Source of the DNA: Pelomicrobium sp036803785 | GTDB taxonomy: Bacteria > Pseudomonadota > Gammaproteobacteria > Burkholderiales > UBA6910 | DNA: 30,094 nucleotides | Assembly: GCF_036803785.1 (NCBI RefSeq) | Contig: NZ_DAIRTR010000023.1 | Location: 1 to 30,094, forward strand | Reading direction: 5' to 3' | Shown here: piece after piece, positions 1-8,079 of the stretch | Layout: each line of letters starts with the position of its first letter | Numbering within the stretch: the stretch's first letter is position 1 | Notes under the pieces: generated by a model | What the model was told of the DNA's origin: nothing | Database searches by the model: none | The model's input: the letters and a program-made list of their open reading frames with translations, nothing else | Translations under genes and position numbers: made by a program

Positions 1-355
1 GCCCCCACAGCCGGTTCAGGACGAGCAGGGTGGTGGCCGCATCGGAACTGCCGCCCCCCAGGCCGCCGCCGATGGGCAGACGCTTGTCGATGGCGATGTC
101 CACCCCGAGCCGCGTCCCGCAGGCTGCCTTGAGCAGACGAGCGGCGCGTACGGCCAGATCCCCCTCTGGCGCCACCCCCGGCACCTCGCCCACGCGCCGG
201 ATTTCCCCGTCTTCCCGCACACGAAAGCGCAACCAATCCCCATGATCGAGGAAGCGGTATACCGTCTGCAGCAGATGGTAGCCGTCGGGGCGGCGCCCGA
301 TCACGTGCAAAAACAGATTGAGCTTGGCGGGTGCGGGATAATCCACCTCGGTCAA
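1..355 (-). CDS. ispE: 4-diphosphocytidyl-2-C-methyl-D-erythritol kinase, N-terminal part (cut by window edge)
   Basis: GHMP-family kinase of the MEP isoprenoid pathway. It phosphorylates the 2-hydroxyl of CDP-methylerythritol with ATP in the cytosol. About 118 codons are present and the C-terminal half lies off the left edge. The start region reads DYPAPAKLNLFLHV, the usual IspE opening with the substrate-binding Lys. The ATP-binding loop PIGGGLGGGSSDAA lies near residues 95–108. No ATG is available. I chose the TTG at 355, whose last two bases are the first two of the lolB stop (TTGA overlap); a GTG three codons on (346) is an alternative. It is last in the visible TPR–lolB–ispE run and is probably translationally coupled to lolB. 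Family identity is certain; only the exact start is open. Confidence 0.95.
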   Translation of the reverse strand, partial: MTEVDYPAPAKLNLFLHVIGRRPDGYHLLQTVYRFLDHGDWLRFRVREDGEIRRVGEVPGVAPEGDLAVRAARLLKAACGTRLGVDIAIDKRLPIGGGLGGGSSDAATTLLVLNRLWG

Positions 356-942
356 GGTTGGGCCCACTGGTCGATGGTCAGGCGGATTTCCAGCGCCCCG
401 CGACGGGCGCTCAAGGTGCGGGGTAGGCTTCCGCCCCCCGGTTGATCGGTATAGGCGAGGTAGCGGATCTCCCAGCCGTCCTGTACCAAGCTCGTCAGCC
501 GTCCTGCCCCGTCGTAGCGAACCTCAGCCGGGGAAGCCGGGTCGGGCCGCCCCATGGTCCAGTAGACGAGTCCTCCCAGGGGCAGCTCCCAGCCCAGCAC
601 CTCCCGCGTGAGGCTGGCCGCATCCGCCGCCTGATACTCCCGCCCCTCCGAGGTGACCAGGGTCACGGCGCCGCCTGCCCCTGTTACCCGGGCCACGGCC
701 TGCCCCAAGGGGGAGAGGATCCACAGTTCGTCCCGGGCGGAGGTATGGGTCCAGCGCACCCCGCCGTTGAAACCCTCCTCGCCGTGCCGCACGCCAATGC
801 GGCCGGTGAGGAAAAAAGCCTCCGCCGTGGTCGGAGGCCCCCCCACCGGTTCGGGCAGGCTGGCGCAGGCGACGAGGAGCAGCGCCGCTCCGGCGGCGCC
901 TTTGCGGGCGCGATGGAAGGAAAGAAGCGCTGTCAAAAACAA
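352..942 (-). CDS. lolB: outer-membrane lipoprotein insertion protein LolB
   Basis: LolB receives lipoproteins from the periplasmic carrier LolA and inserts them in the inner leaflet of the outer membrane; it is itself a lipoprotein. The product is 196 aa, a normal LolB length. It starts with a basic/hydrophobic signal and a lipobox ending LVAC (Cys26). It continues with GRIGVRHGEEGFNGGVRW, the typical early beta-strands, and a WILSPLGQ segment. The in-frame stop of the upstream TPR gene is only 7 codons before this start, so the start must be the TTG at 942 or the TTG at 936; no ATG exists. Position between a TPR lipoprotein and ispE matches the common betaproteobacterial order. Identity rests on signal, length, motifs and context. 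Confidence 0.9.
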   Translation of the reverse strand: MFLTALLSFHRARKGAAGAALLLVACASLPEPVGGPPTTAEAFFLTGRIGVRHGEEGFNGGVRWTHTSARDELWILSPLGQAVARVTGAGGAVTLVTSEGREYQAADAASLTREVLGWELPLGGLVYWTMGRPDPASPAEVRYDGAGRLTSLVQDGWEIRYLAYTDQPGGGSLPRTLSARRGALEIRLTIDQWAQP

Positions 943-960
943 AATCCGCTCAGCGAAGAC

Positions 961-2703
961 TCAGCGCACGAACTTGCGCACGGCCTCCCGCAGGACTTTA
1001 TTGTCGGGGTGTTCGCTCAGGGCCGAGTCCCACACTTTGCGCGCCTCATCCCGCCGGCCGAGCACCCACAACACCTCTCCCAGGTGGGCGGCGATCTCCG
1101 GGTCGGGACGAAGCCCGTAGGCCCGCCGCAGGTAGTCCAGCCCCTCCTGGATGCGCCCCATGCGGTACTCGACCCAACCCATGCTGTCCAAGATGAAAGG
1201 ATCGTCGGGCGCCAGCTCCAGCGCCTTCTCGATCAGTTGGCGCGCCTCGTCGAGCCGCTGGTTGCGGTCCGCCAGGGTATAGCCCAAGGCATTGTAGGCG
1301 TGGGCATGGTCCGGCTTGATCCGGATCAGGGTGCGCAAGTTTTGCTCCAGCACGTCCAGGCGGTCCAGCTTCTCCGCCACCATGGCCTGGTCGTAGAGCA
1401 AGTCCGGGTTCTCGGGCATGCGCTGGAGCGCCTTGCCGAGGAGATCGAAGGCCTCCTGGTAGGCCTCCACCTCCCGCAGCAGCTGGGCTTCGGCCAGAAT
1501 CAGGGGAACCTCCTGGTCCGGATTCTCCTGCGCCACTTGCCGCAGGTAGGTGCGCCCCTCCTCCACTTTGCCCTGCTTGGCGAGCACGCTGGCATAGCGC
1601 ACCCGAGCCTGGAGTTGGTGCTCTCCTTTGCCCACGGACAGATACCAAGCGGCTGCCTGGTCGTAGCGCTTGCGCTCCTCCTCAAGCTGGCCGAGGAAGA
1701 AGCGGATGGCGTCCTTGTCCCGGTAATTGAGCTCCAGCGCCTGGCCGAAATACCCCGCCGCAGCGTCGTAGTCCTTGAGCTGCATGGCGAGCAGCCCGAC
1801 CGCTACCAGCACTTCCGGATTGCGCGGGTGGTCCGCCAGCACCGCCTGAAACTGCTCCCGGGCATCCCCATAGCGCCGCTCGGCGGTGAGGGCACGGGCA
1901 TAGGCGAGGCGCACGTCCCGGGCTTTTGGATACCGGGCCAAATAATCCCGGTAGAGCGCGAGTGCCTCCTGCGGGGCATCCTGGCGCACAAGCTGAGCCT
2001 CCAGCAACAGGGCGAGTTCCCACTCGGGCTTCAAGGCCCGGGCCCGGCGCACTTCCGCGAGAGCCGTCTCCCGCTCTCCCGCGTTGGCCGCGGCCTGGGC
2101 CACGGCGAAGTGGGCCTCGGGCAGGTCCGGGTAGGGCTGGGCCAGCTCCTGGGTGAGCCTGAGCACGGCTGCCTTGTCGGAATGGCGGGCAAGGAGATTG
2201 TTGAGCTGCAGGAAGCCCTGGCCGATGTTGTCGCCCTCGTCGGCCAGAAGCTGCCGGAGGTGGGGCCGGGCCTCCTCCAGACGACCACCCGCCACCAGCA
2301 GGGCTGCCACGGTCTGGCGCGCCCGTTCCGCCTCGGGATCCAGCTCGAGCCACAATTGTGCTGCCTCCAACGCCTCCGAGGAGCGGCGGGCGTAGAGGGC
2401 GATCTCGGTGGCGCGGCTGGCGATGCGCGGATCCCGGGTCTTTTTGGCGAGATCCAGATAAGCCTGACTCGCCACGGTCCATTCCCCCCGCTGGCTGGCG
2501 ATCTCGGCCAGCAGGAACTGGTACAGCAGCTGGCGAGTGAGCTCGAGCTTGGGAAGCTGCGGCTCCGAGGAAGCCGGGGCGGACGGTGCAGCCGCAGGAT
2601 TCGCCGCGGCCGGCGCTTGCCCCTGAGCCAGCTCGGGACGGACCGGTACCTGGGCACATCCGACGAGCACCACCAGCGGCAAGAGAGTAAAAGCGCAGCG
2701 CAC
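961..2703 (-). CDS. TPR-repeat lipoprotein, function unknown
   Basis: A 580-aa protein built almost wholly of tetratricopeptide helices (for example PDLLYDQAMVAEKLDRL and AHAYNALGYTLADRNQRL), so a protein-binding scaffold. The start I prefer is GTG 2703, which gives MRCAFTLLPLVVLVGC, a compact lipoprotein signal with lipidated Cys16. An upstream in-frame GTG at 2820 would put about 39 extra, non-signal-like residues in front. It also sits upstream of the predicted transcription start (promoter at 2821–2849), which argues against it. A short Ala/Pro-rich linker follows the Cys, then the TPR array to the end. This family commonly precedes lolB in betaproteobacteria, suggesting an envelope role, but no specific function can be read from the sequence. 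The stop lies 19 bp before lolB, so they are probably one operon. Confidence 0.85.
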   Translation of the reverse strand: MRCAFTLLPLVVLVGCAQVPVRPELAQGQAPAAANPAAAPSAPASSEPQLPKLELTRQLLYQFLLAEIASQRGEWTVASQAYLDLAKKTRDPRIASRATEIALYARRSSEALEAAQLWLELDPEAERARQTVAALLVAGGRLEEARPHLRQLLADEGDNIGQGFLQLNNLLARHSDKAAVLRLTQELAQPYPDLPEAHFAVAQAAANAGERETALAEVRRARALKPEWELALLLEAQLVRQDAPQEALALYRDYLARYPKARDVRLAYARALTAERRYGDAREQFQAVLADHPRNPEVLVAVGLLAMQLKDYDAAAGYFGQALELNYRDKDAIRFFLGQLEEERKRYDQAAAWYLSVGKGEHQLQARVRYASVLAKQGKVEEGRTYLRQVAQENPDQEVPLILAEAQLLREVEAYQEAFDLLGKALQRMPENPDLLYDQAMVAEKLDRLDVLEQNLRTLIRIKPDHAHAYNALGYTLADRNQRLDEARQLIEKALELAPDDPFILDSMGWVEYRMGRIQEGLDYLRRAYGLRPDPEIAAHLGEVLWVLGRRDEARKVWDSALSEHPDNKVLREAVRKFVR

Positions 2704-2805
2704 GAAACGAACGATCGGGTTGGAAAGCCTTCGTGTTCGAGGCGGAAGGCCGGTCCAGGTTCGTATTGCAGATGGCCACGGCGCAGCCGTTTCCGGCTCG
2801 TCATG

Positions 2806-2834
2806 GCGACACAATCTCACATATTAGGTATATT
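2806..2834 (+). promoter_or_regulatory. predicted promoter for the ABC-transporter operon
   Basis: Plus strand: GCGACA (2806–2811, 4/6), 17-bp spacer, TATATT (2829–2834, 5/6). It is interleaved with the opposing promoter at 2821–2849, so polymerase could hardly occupy both at once. It would start transcripts near 2841, about 68 nt before the ATPase start. Confidence 0.35.
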
Positions 2835-2849
2835 TAGCCACCGTCACAA
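2821..2849 (-). promoter_or_regulatory. predicted sigma-70-type promoter for TPR–lolB–ispE
   Basis: Read on the minus strand: TTGTGA (2849–2844), a 17-bp spacer, then TAATAT (2826–2821), each 4/6 to consensus. It sits in an AT-rich island in otherwise GC-rich DNA. Transcription would begin near 2813, giving a leader of roughly 110 nt before GTG 2703. By eye only. Confidence 0.45.
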
Positions 2850-2908
2850 GCGCCGGGAGAACGCGGCGCGCCTGCTGCGCGCTCGCACCAATCTTCCGCT
2901 CCGTCCCC

Positions 2909-3904
2909 ATGCATCATTCCGCGACGACTGCCGTCACGCTCGCCGCACAAGGCCTCGCGCGTCGCTTCGGCGAGCGCCTGGCAGTCACCCGAGTGGACCT
3001 GGAGCTAAGACGAGGCGAAGTGTTGGGCTTCCTCGGCCCCAACGGTGCGGGCAAGACCACCACCATGCGCATGCTCACCGGGACGCTGGCGCCCAGCGCC
3101 GGGCGCATCGCAGTGTGTGGCATTGACTTGCTGGAGCACCCCCTGGAAGCGAAGGCCCGGATCGGCTACCTGCCGGAAACCCCCCCCCTGTACCGGGAGC
3201 TGACCGTGGACGAGTACCTGCGGTTGGCAGCGCGCCTACACCGGGTGCCACGGAGCGGGCTGCGCGCCGCGGTGGCCCGGGCGAAGGAGCGTTGCGGGCT
3301 CGCCGAAGTGGGGGCGCGTCTCATCGGCGCCTTGTCCAAGGGCTACCAGCAGCGGGTGGGCATCGCCCAAGCGATCGTGCACAGCCCCGACGTTCTGATC
3401 CTGGACGAGCCGACGGTGGGACTGGATCCCAACCAGATCCGGGAGATCCGCCATCTCATCCGGGAGCTGGGCGGAGACTACAGCGTGATCCTCTCCACCC
3501 ACATCCTGTCGGAGGTGGAAAGCGTGTGCGATCGGGTGCAGATCCTGCATCAGGGACGGGTGGTCTTCGACGACACCCTGGCAGCGGCCCGTTCCAGCGG
3601 CGGGGCAAGGAGCCTCGTCGTGGGCCTCAAGCGGCCGCCGGCGGCGGAGGCGATCGAGGCCCTCCCCGGCATCGTCCGTGCCGAGCGTCTGCCCTCGGGT
3701 GAGTTCCGGGTGCACTGTGCCCCCGATGAAGATCCCACCGAGGCGCTGGTGCAGGCGTGCGTCGAGCGGGGCTGGGGTCTCCATCACCTGGCGCCTTGGC
3801 CCGCCACCCTCGAGGAGGTGTTCACCCAGCTCACGGCAGGCGAGGAGGCCGCCGCAGTGGCCCAAGGCGAAGAAAGGCGGCCGACCGAGGAGACGGCCGC
3901 GTGA
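2909..3904 (+). CDS. ABC transporter ATP-binding protein, GldA/CcmA-like
   Basis: A 331-aa nucleotide-binding subunit that would power the membrane subunit encoded next. Walker A GPNGAGKT is at residues 43–50, the signature LSKGY at about 142–146, Walker B VLILDEP at about 162–168, and an H-loop in STHILSE. About 90 residues follow the ATPase core, as in the ABC-2/GldA group whose C-terminal region is variable. ATG 2909 gives a normal N-terminus. It heads a plus-strand run with the permease (GTGA overlap), an auxiliary protein and a DUF4340 protein. The same set is annotated as 'gliding motility' in Bacteroidetes, but homologues are widespread in non-gliding bacteria, so the substrate here is unknown. 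The fold and class are certain; the role is not. Confidence 0.95.
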   Translation: MHHSATTAVTLAAQGLARRFGERLAVTRVDLELRRGEVLGFLGPNGAGKTTTMRMLTGTLAPSAGRIAVCGIDLLEHPLEAKARIGYLPETPPLYRELTVDEYLRLAARLHRVPRSGLRAAVARAKERCGLAEVGARLIGALSKGYQQRVGIAQAIVHSPDVLILDEPTVGLDPNQIREIRHLIRELGGDYSVILSTHILSEVESVCDRVQILHQGRVVFDDTLAAARSSGGARSLVVGLKRPPAAEAIEALPGIVRAERLPSGEFRVHCAPDEDPTEALVQACVERGWGLHHLAPWPATLEEVFTQLTAGEEAAAVAQGEERRPTEETAA

Positions 3905-4641
3905 TTACCGTCATCGCCGCCAAGGAAGTGCGCGCACTGTTCCATTCCCCCTTGGCCTGGATGGTGCTCGCCGTTCTGCAGGCGGTGCTCGCCTGGATCT
4001 TCCTCGGGCGATTGGACGCTTTTCTGAGTCTGCAGCCCCAGCTCGCCCGCTTGGCGAACGCTCCCGGCTTCACCGAGCTGGTCGCGGCGCCCACCTTCGG
4101 CGCCGCCGCCCTGATATTGCTCATGGTAGTGCCGCTGCTCACCATGCGATTGATCGCCGAGGAGCGGCGCCAGCAGACGCTGCCCTTGCTCACCGCCGCG
4201 CCGGTTTCCAGCACCGCCCTAGTGCTGGGCAAGTTCGCTGGACTCATGCTGTTCCTGTGTCTTCCGATCGCTCTTCTAGTGGCGCTCGCCGCCTCCCTCG
4301 CCCTGGGTGGTCGCCCCGACTGGGGCCTGATCGCTGCCAACGCCCTGGGGCTGCTGCTGCTCACGGGTTGCTTTGCTGCCGTGGGCCTGTGGCTGTCGTG
4401 CCTGGCAGTCCAGCCAGCGATCGCCGCCATCGCCACCTTCGGCGTATTGCTGGGCCTGTGGATCGTGGACCTAAACGCCGCGGCCGACAGCGTCCTGCGC
4501 CACGCCTCCCTGCTACGGCGCTTCGAAAGCTTCAACCAGGGCTTGATCGACAGCTATGACGCGGCGTTCCTGGTGCTCTTCTGCGCCGTTTTCCTGGCAC
4601 TCGCCCTGCACCGCCTGGACGCGGAGCGCTGGAGTGGCTGA
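3901..4641 (+). CDS. ABC-2 type transporter permease, GldF-like
   Basis: A 246-aa polytopic membrane protein. The start is GTG 3901, overlapping the ATPase stop in GTGA; a more upstream ATG at 3757 lies inside the ATPase gene and is discarded. The N-terminus ITVIAAKEVRALFHSP is the cytoplasmic lead-in helix typical of ABC-2 permeases. It is followed by about six hydrophobic segments (near residues 15–37, 55–80, 100–125, 130–160, 165–185 and 215–235). The motif RLIAEERRQQTLPLL after the second segment is the conserved coupling region of this family (AEE/R…GTLELL type). It forms the channel half of the system with the preceding ATPase. The translocated substrate cannot be inferred. Confidence 0.93.
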   Translation: MITVIAAKEVRALFHSPLAWMVLAVLQAVLAWIFLGRLDAFLSLQPQLARLANAPGFTELVAAPTFGAAALILLMVVPLLTMRLIAEERRQQTLPLLTAAPVSSTALVLGKFAGLMLFLCLPIALLVALAASLALGGRPDWGLIAANALGLLLLTGCFAAVGLWLSCLAVQPAIAAIATFGVLLGLWIVDLNAAADSVLRHASLLRRFESFNQGLIDSYDAAFLVLFCAVFLALALHRLDAERWSG

Positions 4642-4656
4642 ACCTGGACGTGTCCC

Positions 4657-6015
4657 ATGGAGATGACCCCTGCCCGGCAGCGGCGCCTGCGGCTCCAAGG
4701 CTTGTTCACGGTGATCCTGGTGGTGGTCCTGGCCCTGCTGGCCGGCTTCCTCGCCTGGGCCTACCGCACCCAATGGGATCTCACCCAGAACGCCCGCAAC
4801 AGCCTGTCCCAGGAAAGCCGGCAGGTGCTCGCCTCCATCCCCGGACCCGTGCGGGTGACCGCCTACGCTACAGAGCGCGACCCCGAGCTGGGGGATCTGC
4901 GCAAGCGTATCCGCGACTTCATGGGACGTTATCAACAGGCCAAGCCCGACCTTCGTCTTGATTTCGTCAATCCGGAGCTGGAACCCAAGCGGGCTCGGGA
5001 TGCAGGCATTCAGACGAACGGGGAGATGGTGGTGGAGTACGAAGGCAGGGCCGAGCGCTTCTCCCCCTTCAGCCTGAACGAGCAGGCCTTCACCAACCTG
5101 CTCGCCCGCCTCGCCCGCTCCCGCGAGCGGGTGGTGTTCTACCTGGAAGGGCACGGGGAGCGCAGCCTCGCGGGCGAAGCCAACCACGACCTGGGGGAAT
5201 TCGGCCGCCGGCTGGTGGCCACCGGCTTCACGCTGCGCCCGCTTAAGCTCGCCCTGGTCCAGGAAGTGCCGGCCAACGCCGCCCTGGTGGTGATCGCAAG
5301 TCCCCAGTCGGAGCTCCTGCCGGGGGAGGTGGACAAACTCCTCAAATTCGTCGATCGAGGCGGAAACCTGTTGTGGCTGCTCGACCCGCAATCCTTGGGG
5401 GGGCTAGAGCCTCTGGCCGAGGCGCTGGGGCTGAACCTGCTACCCGGGGTCATCGTGGATCCGGCGGCGGAGGAGATGCGGGCCCCGGCCACCTGGGCTC
5501 TCGCCGTCTCCTACGGGCTCCATGCCGCCACAGAAGGATTCAATCTCCTCACCGTGTTTCCCCTGGCGCGCCCCATCACCGTGGGGGAAGACACGGGCTG
5601 GCACAGCACGCCGCTCGTAGAAGTGGCTCCTCGGGGGTGGGTGGAGACCGGGCCCATGGAAGGAGAGATGCGCTTCGACCCGAAGCGGGATCTGCGCGGG
5701 CCGGTGCCCGTGGCCGCCGCCCTGGAGCGCACCCGCAACGACCGGGAGCAACGGGTCGTGGTGGTGGGCAGCGGCGCGTTCTTGGCCAACGCGTTCATCG
5801 GCAACGGGGCTAACCTAGACCTGGGGCTTAAGCTGATCAACTGGCTGGCGGGAGATGAGCATCTGGTCACCATCCAGCCCAAGGCCGCCCGGGACGCCCA
5901 GCTGCAACTGTCCCGTCCGGCTGCCGTCGCCATCACCTTGGGGGGATTCATCCTGTTGCCTGTCGGCTTTCTCGCTCTGGCGGCTGCCGTGTGGTGGCGC
6001 CGACGCAGGCTTTGA
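4657..6015 (+). CDS. GldG-like ABC-transporter auxiliary protein
   Basis: A 452-aa protein of the 'ABC-type uncharacterised transport system' family (GldG/DUF7088 type). One membrane helix lies near residues 13–35, followed by a large domain probably outside the cytoplasm. It carries the family's hallmarks: a WDLTQNARNSLSQESRQVL start (the D-L-T…LS segment), then an ALVVIASPQSEL strand and a DRGGNLLWLLDP strand resembling a glutamine-amidotransferase-like fold. A second helix near residues 420–445 ends in a basic WWRRRRL tail. The start is ATG 4657, with ATG 4663 an alternative. It lies 15 bp after the permease and 15 bp before the DUF4340 gene. The family is linked to ABC-2 exporters but has no proven biochemical function. 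Confidence 0.9.
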   Translation: MEMTPARQRRLRLQGLFTVILVVVLALLAGFLAWAYRTQWDLTQNARNSLSQESRQVLASIPGPVRVTAYATERDPELGDLRKRIRDFMGRYQQAKPDLRLDFVNPELEPKRARDAGIQTNGEMVVEYEGRAERFSPFSLNEQAFTNLLARLARSRERVVFYLEGHGERSLAGEANHDLGEFGRRLVATGFTLRPLKLALVQEVPANAALVVIASPQSELLPGEVDKLLKFVDRGGNLLWLLDPQSLGGLEPLAEALGLNLLPGVIVDPAAEEMRAPATWALAVSYGLHAATEGFNLLTVFPLARPITVGEDTGWHSTPLVEVAPRGWVETGPMEGEMRFDPKRDLRGPVPVAAALERTRNDREQRVVVVGSGAFLANAFIGNGANLDLGLKLINWLAGDEHLVTIQPKAARDAQLQLSRPAAVAITLGGFILLPVGFLALAAAVWWRRRRL

Positions 6016-6030
6016 GCCGAAGCGCTCATC

Positions 6031-6870
6031 ATGGCGGCCCGCGCCTGGCTCAACCTGTTGCTGCTCGCCGCAGCCCTGGCCTTGGGGCTCGCCCTCGCCC
6101 TCGCGCCCCGGGAAGCGCCATCGTTGGCGTACCGGCTCTCCCAGCTGGAGGCCTCCCAAGTGGATCGAGTGCATATCGCCCGGGTGAGACTGCCGCCGAT
6201 GGAGCTGCGGCGGACCGAGCAAGGCTGGCGCGTCGCCGCACCGGTGGATGCCCGGGCAGCGCCGGTCAAAGTGGAGCGGATGCTGGCGCTGCTCACGGCC
6301 CAAAGCCGGGAGCGATTGGAGGCCATTCAGCTCGAACGCTACGATTTGGCGCCACCGTCCCTCACCGTAACCCTGGGCAGACAAAGCTTCGGCTTCGGCC
6401 TGGTGAACCCGGTGACTGGCCAGCAATATGTGCTCACTGGGAACGCGGTTTACCTGATTTCGCCCCGGTATGCCGCCGCCTTTCCCCTGGCGGTGGAGGA
6501 AATCCTGACCCGGGAGCTCTTCGCCCCCGACGAGCAACCCGTGGTGATCGAACTGCCCGGGCTTCGCGTCGCCCTCGAAAACGGCCGCTGGCAGGTAGAC
6601 CCCCCCCACGAGGGCGTCAGCCAAGACGAGGTAAACCGCTGGGTCGACCGGTGGCGCCACGCCCTCGCCACCGCGTCCGAGGTGGCGAGGGATGAGAACC
6701 CAATCGAGGAGCGAGCCCTGATCCGACTCACCGACGGCCGCACCGTCGAGCTCGCCATCGAAAGCCGCAACCCCGAGCTGGTGCTCCTGCGCCGGGACGA
6801 GGGCTTGCGGTTGCGTTTCTCCCCCGAGGTGGGCCGAGCCATGCTGGCGCCCCCCGGGCCTCATTCCTGA
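6031..6870 (+). CDS. DUF4340 domain protein, partner of the Gld-like ABC system
   Basis: A 279-aa protein with an N-terminal membrane anchor (residues 6–25, very Leu/Ala-rich) and a periplasmic domain. The repeated unit 'VDRVHIAR…MELRRTEQGWRV…VDARAAPVKVERMLALL' is the DUF4340 pattern: a short strand, a W-x-V motif and a helix. A second, weaker copy (VVIELPGLRVALENGRWQV … VNRWVDRWRHA) follows near residues 165–210. DUF4340 proteins almost always sit next to GldG-like genes, as here, and probably assemble with them. Three bases separate it from mutM, so mutM is probably read from the same transcript. No enzymatic motif is visible. Confidence 0.87.
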   Translation: MAARAWLNLLLLAAALALGLALALAPREAPSLAYRLSQLEASQVDRVHIARVRLPPMELRRTEQGWRVAAPVDARAAPVKVERMLALLTAQSRERLEAIQLERYDLAPPSLTVTLGRQSFGFGLVNPVTGQQYVLTGNAVYLISPRYAAAFPLAVEEILTRELFAPDEQPVVIELPGLRVALENGRWQVDPPHEGVSQDEVNRWVDRWRHALATASEVARDENPIEERALIRLTDGRTVELAIESRNPELVLLRRDEGLRLRFSPEVGRAMLAPPGPHS

Positions 6871-6873
6871 CCC

Positions 6874-7689
6874 ATGCCCGAGCTGCCGGAGGTTGAGACC
6901 ACTGTGCGGGGCCTGGCGCCCCGTGTGCTGGGGGCGAGGATCTGCCGGGTCGCAGTGCGGGAGCCGCGGCTGCGCTGGCCCATCGCTCCAGAGCTGGCGG
7001 ATATTCTCGCCGGCGCCCAGGTCGTAAACCTCGGACGGCGCGGCAAGTACCTGCTCCTCGGCTGCGACCGGGGCACTTTAATCGTCCACTTGGGGATGTC
7101 GGGCAGCCTCCGGCTGGTCCGGGAAGAGGTCGCTCCCACGGTCCACGAACATGTGGATTTGATCCTAGAAAACGGCTGGGTCGTGAGGCTGCGGGACCCG
7201 CGCCGCTTCGGCGCCCTCCTGTGGGCACCGGAGGCGCCCAAGAGCCATCCCCTCCTCGCCCGCCTGGGTCCCGAGCCCTTAGAGCCCGGCTTCAATGCCC
7301 AATGGCTCTACCGCCGTACCCGGGGGCGCAAGGCAACCATTAAGCAAGCGCTCATGGACGGGCGCCTGGTGGCGGGTCTTGGCAACATCTACGCCAACGA
7401 GGCCCTGTTTCACGCAGGCATCCGCCCCGATACTCCGGCCGAAAGGTTGAGCCGGTTACGCTGCGCACGGCTTGTTGCCGCCATCAAGAAGACCTTGCGG
7501 CTCGCCATCCGTGCGGGCGGCAGCAGCCTGCGGGACTATGTGGGAAGCACCGGGGAGCTGGGCTACTTTCAGCTCAAGCTCTGGGTCTATGACCGGGCGG
7601 GAATGCCCTGCCGGGCGTGCGGAACGCTCATCCGGGTGCGCCGGCTGGGACAACGCTCCAGCTTCTATTGCCCTGTGTGCCAGCGCTAG
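6874..7689 (+). CDS. mutM: formamidopyrimidine-DNA glycosylase (Fpg/MutM)
   Basis: Base-excision repair enzyme that removes 8-oxoguanine and formamidopyrimidines and cuts the strand by beta/delta elimination. At 271 aa it is full length. It begins MPELPEVET, so the catalytic Pro2 and Glu3 are in place. Lys58 in RRGKYLLL matches the conserved phosphate-contacting lysine. The helix-two-turn-helix region includes LGNIYANEALF (Asn binds DNA). A C-terminal zinc finger has two Cys pairs (CRAC and CPVC). The ATG is 4 bp after the DUF4340 stop. Its link to the ABC operon looks positional rather than functional. It converges on the ferredoxin gene downstream. Confidence 0.98.
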   Translation: MPELPEVETTVRGLAPRVLGARICRVAVREPRLRWPIAPELADILAGAQVVNLGRRGKYLLLGCDRGTLIVHLGMSGSLRLVREEVAPTVHEHVDLILENGWVVRLRDPRRFGALLWAPEAPKSHPLLARLGPEPLEPGFNAQWLYRRTRGRKATIKQALMDGRLVAGLGNIYANEALFHAGIRPDTPAERLSRLRCARLVAAIKKTLRLAIRAGGSSLRDYVGSTGELGYFQLKLWVYDRAGMPCRACGTLIRVRRLGQRSSFYCPVCQR

Positions 7690-7803
7690 GGTGGCGGGGA
7701 CAGCGCCGAACCCTGCGCAGGGCACCGCCCGGGCTGACTCTTCCCTCCCTCTACGAGGCAGGACTGGACGATGGCAAATGGTTTTTCGCCTTTGCCGCCC
7801 GGC
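7690..7803. other. convergent intergenic region between mutM and ferredoxin
   Basis: 114 bp between two stop codons. It holds a perfect 12-bp palindrome, CCCTGCGCAGGG at 7711–7722, and a looser GGCAAA/TTTGCC pair (7773–7778 and 7791–7796). Neither is followed by a T-run in either direction, so I do not call an intrinsic terminator. Confidence 0.5.
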
Positions 7804-8064
7804 TCAAAGGGAGGCCTTTTGCGCTGTGAGCGCCAGGTACTTCCGGTGGAGCTGTTCCCGGGTTTCCGCGTGTTGCGGGTCGGGATGAATGCAATCGACC
7901 GGGCATACTTCCACGCACTGGGGGGTATCGAAATGGCCCACGCATTCGGTGCACTTGCCCGGGTCGATCACATAGATCTCCTCTCCCTGGGAAATCGCCC
8001 CGTTGGGGCATTCCGGCTCGCACACGTCGCAATTGATGCATTCGTCGGTGATGATAAGCGCCAT
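7804..8064 (-). CDS. YfhL-family 2[4Fe-4S] ferredoxin
   Basis: An 86-aa soluble electron carrier. Eight cluster-ligand cysteines are visible: CINCDVC followed by EPEC, then CTEC, an eight-residue insertion, CVEVC and PVDC. The longer loop between the second-cluster cysteines and the C-terminal helical tail (REQLHRKYLALTAQ) are features of the Allochromatium-type/YfhL ferredoxins, which have very low-potential clusters. It lies 15 bp after coaD, a frequent neighbour in proteobacteria, and is probably transcribed with it. The physiological partner is unknown. Confidence 0.95.
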   Translation of the reverse strand: MALIITDECINCDVCEPECPNGAISQGEEIYVIDPGKCTECVGHFDTPQCVEVCPVDCIHPDPQHAETREQLHRKYLALTAQKASL

Positions 8065-8079
8065 GGGGAATCTCCCGCT

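Noticed and set aside
442..3126. 894-codon open frame on plus, opposite lolB and the TPR lipoprotein and running into the ABC ATPase
   Set aside because: Antisense to convincing genes, product without recognisable domains; a normal by-product of high GC and biased third positions.
7711..7722. 12-bp palindrome CCCTGCGCAGGG as a terminator between mutM and ferredoxin
   Set aside because: No loop space for a stable hairpin and no T-run on either strand.
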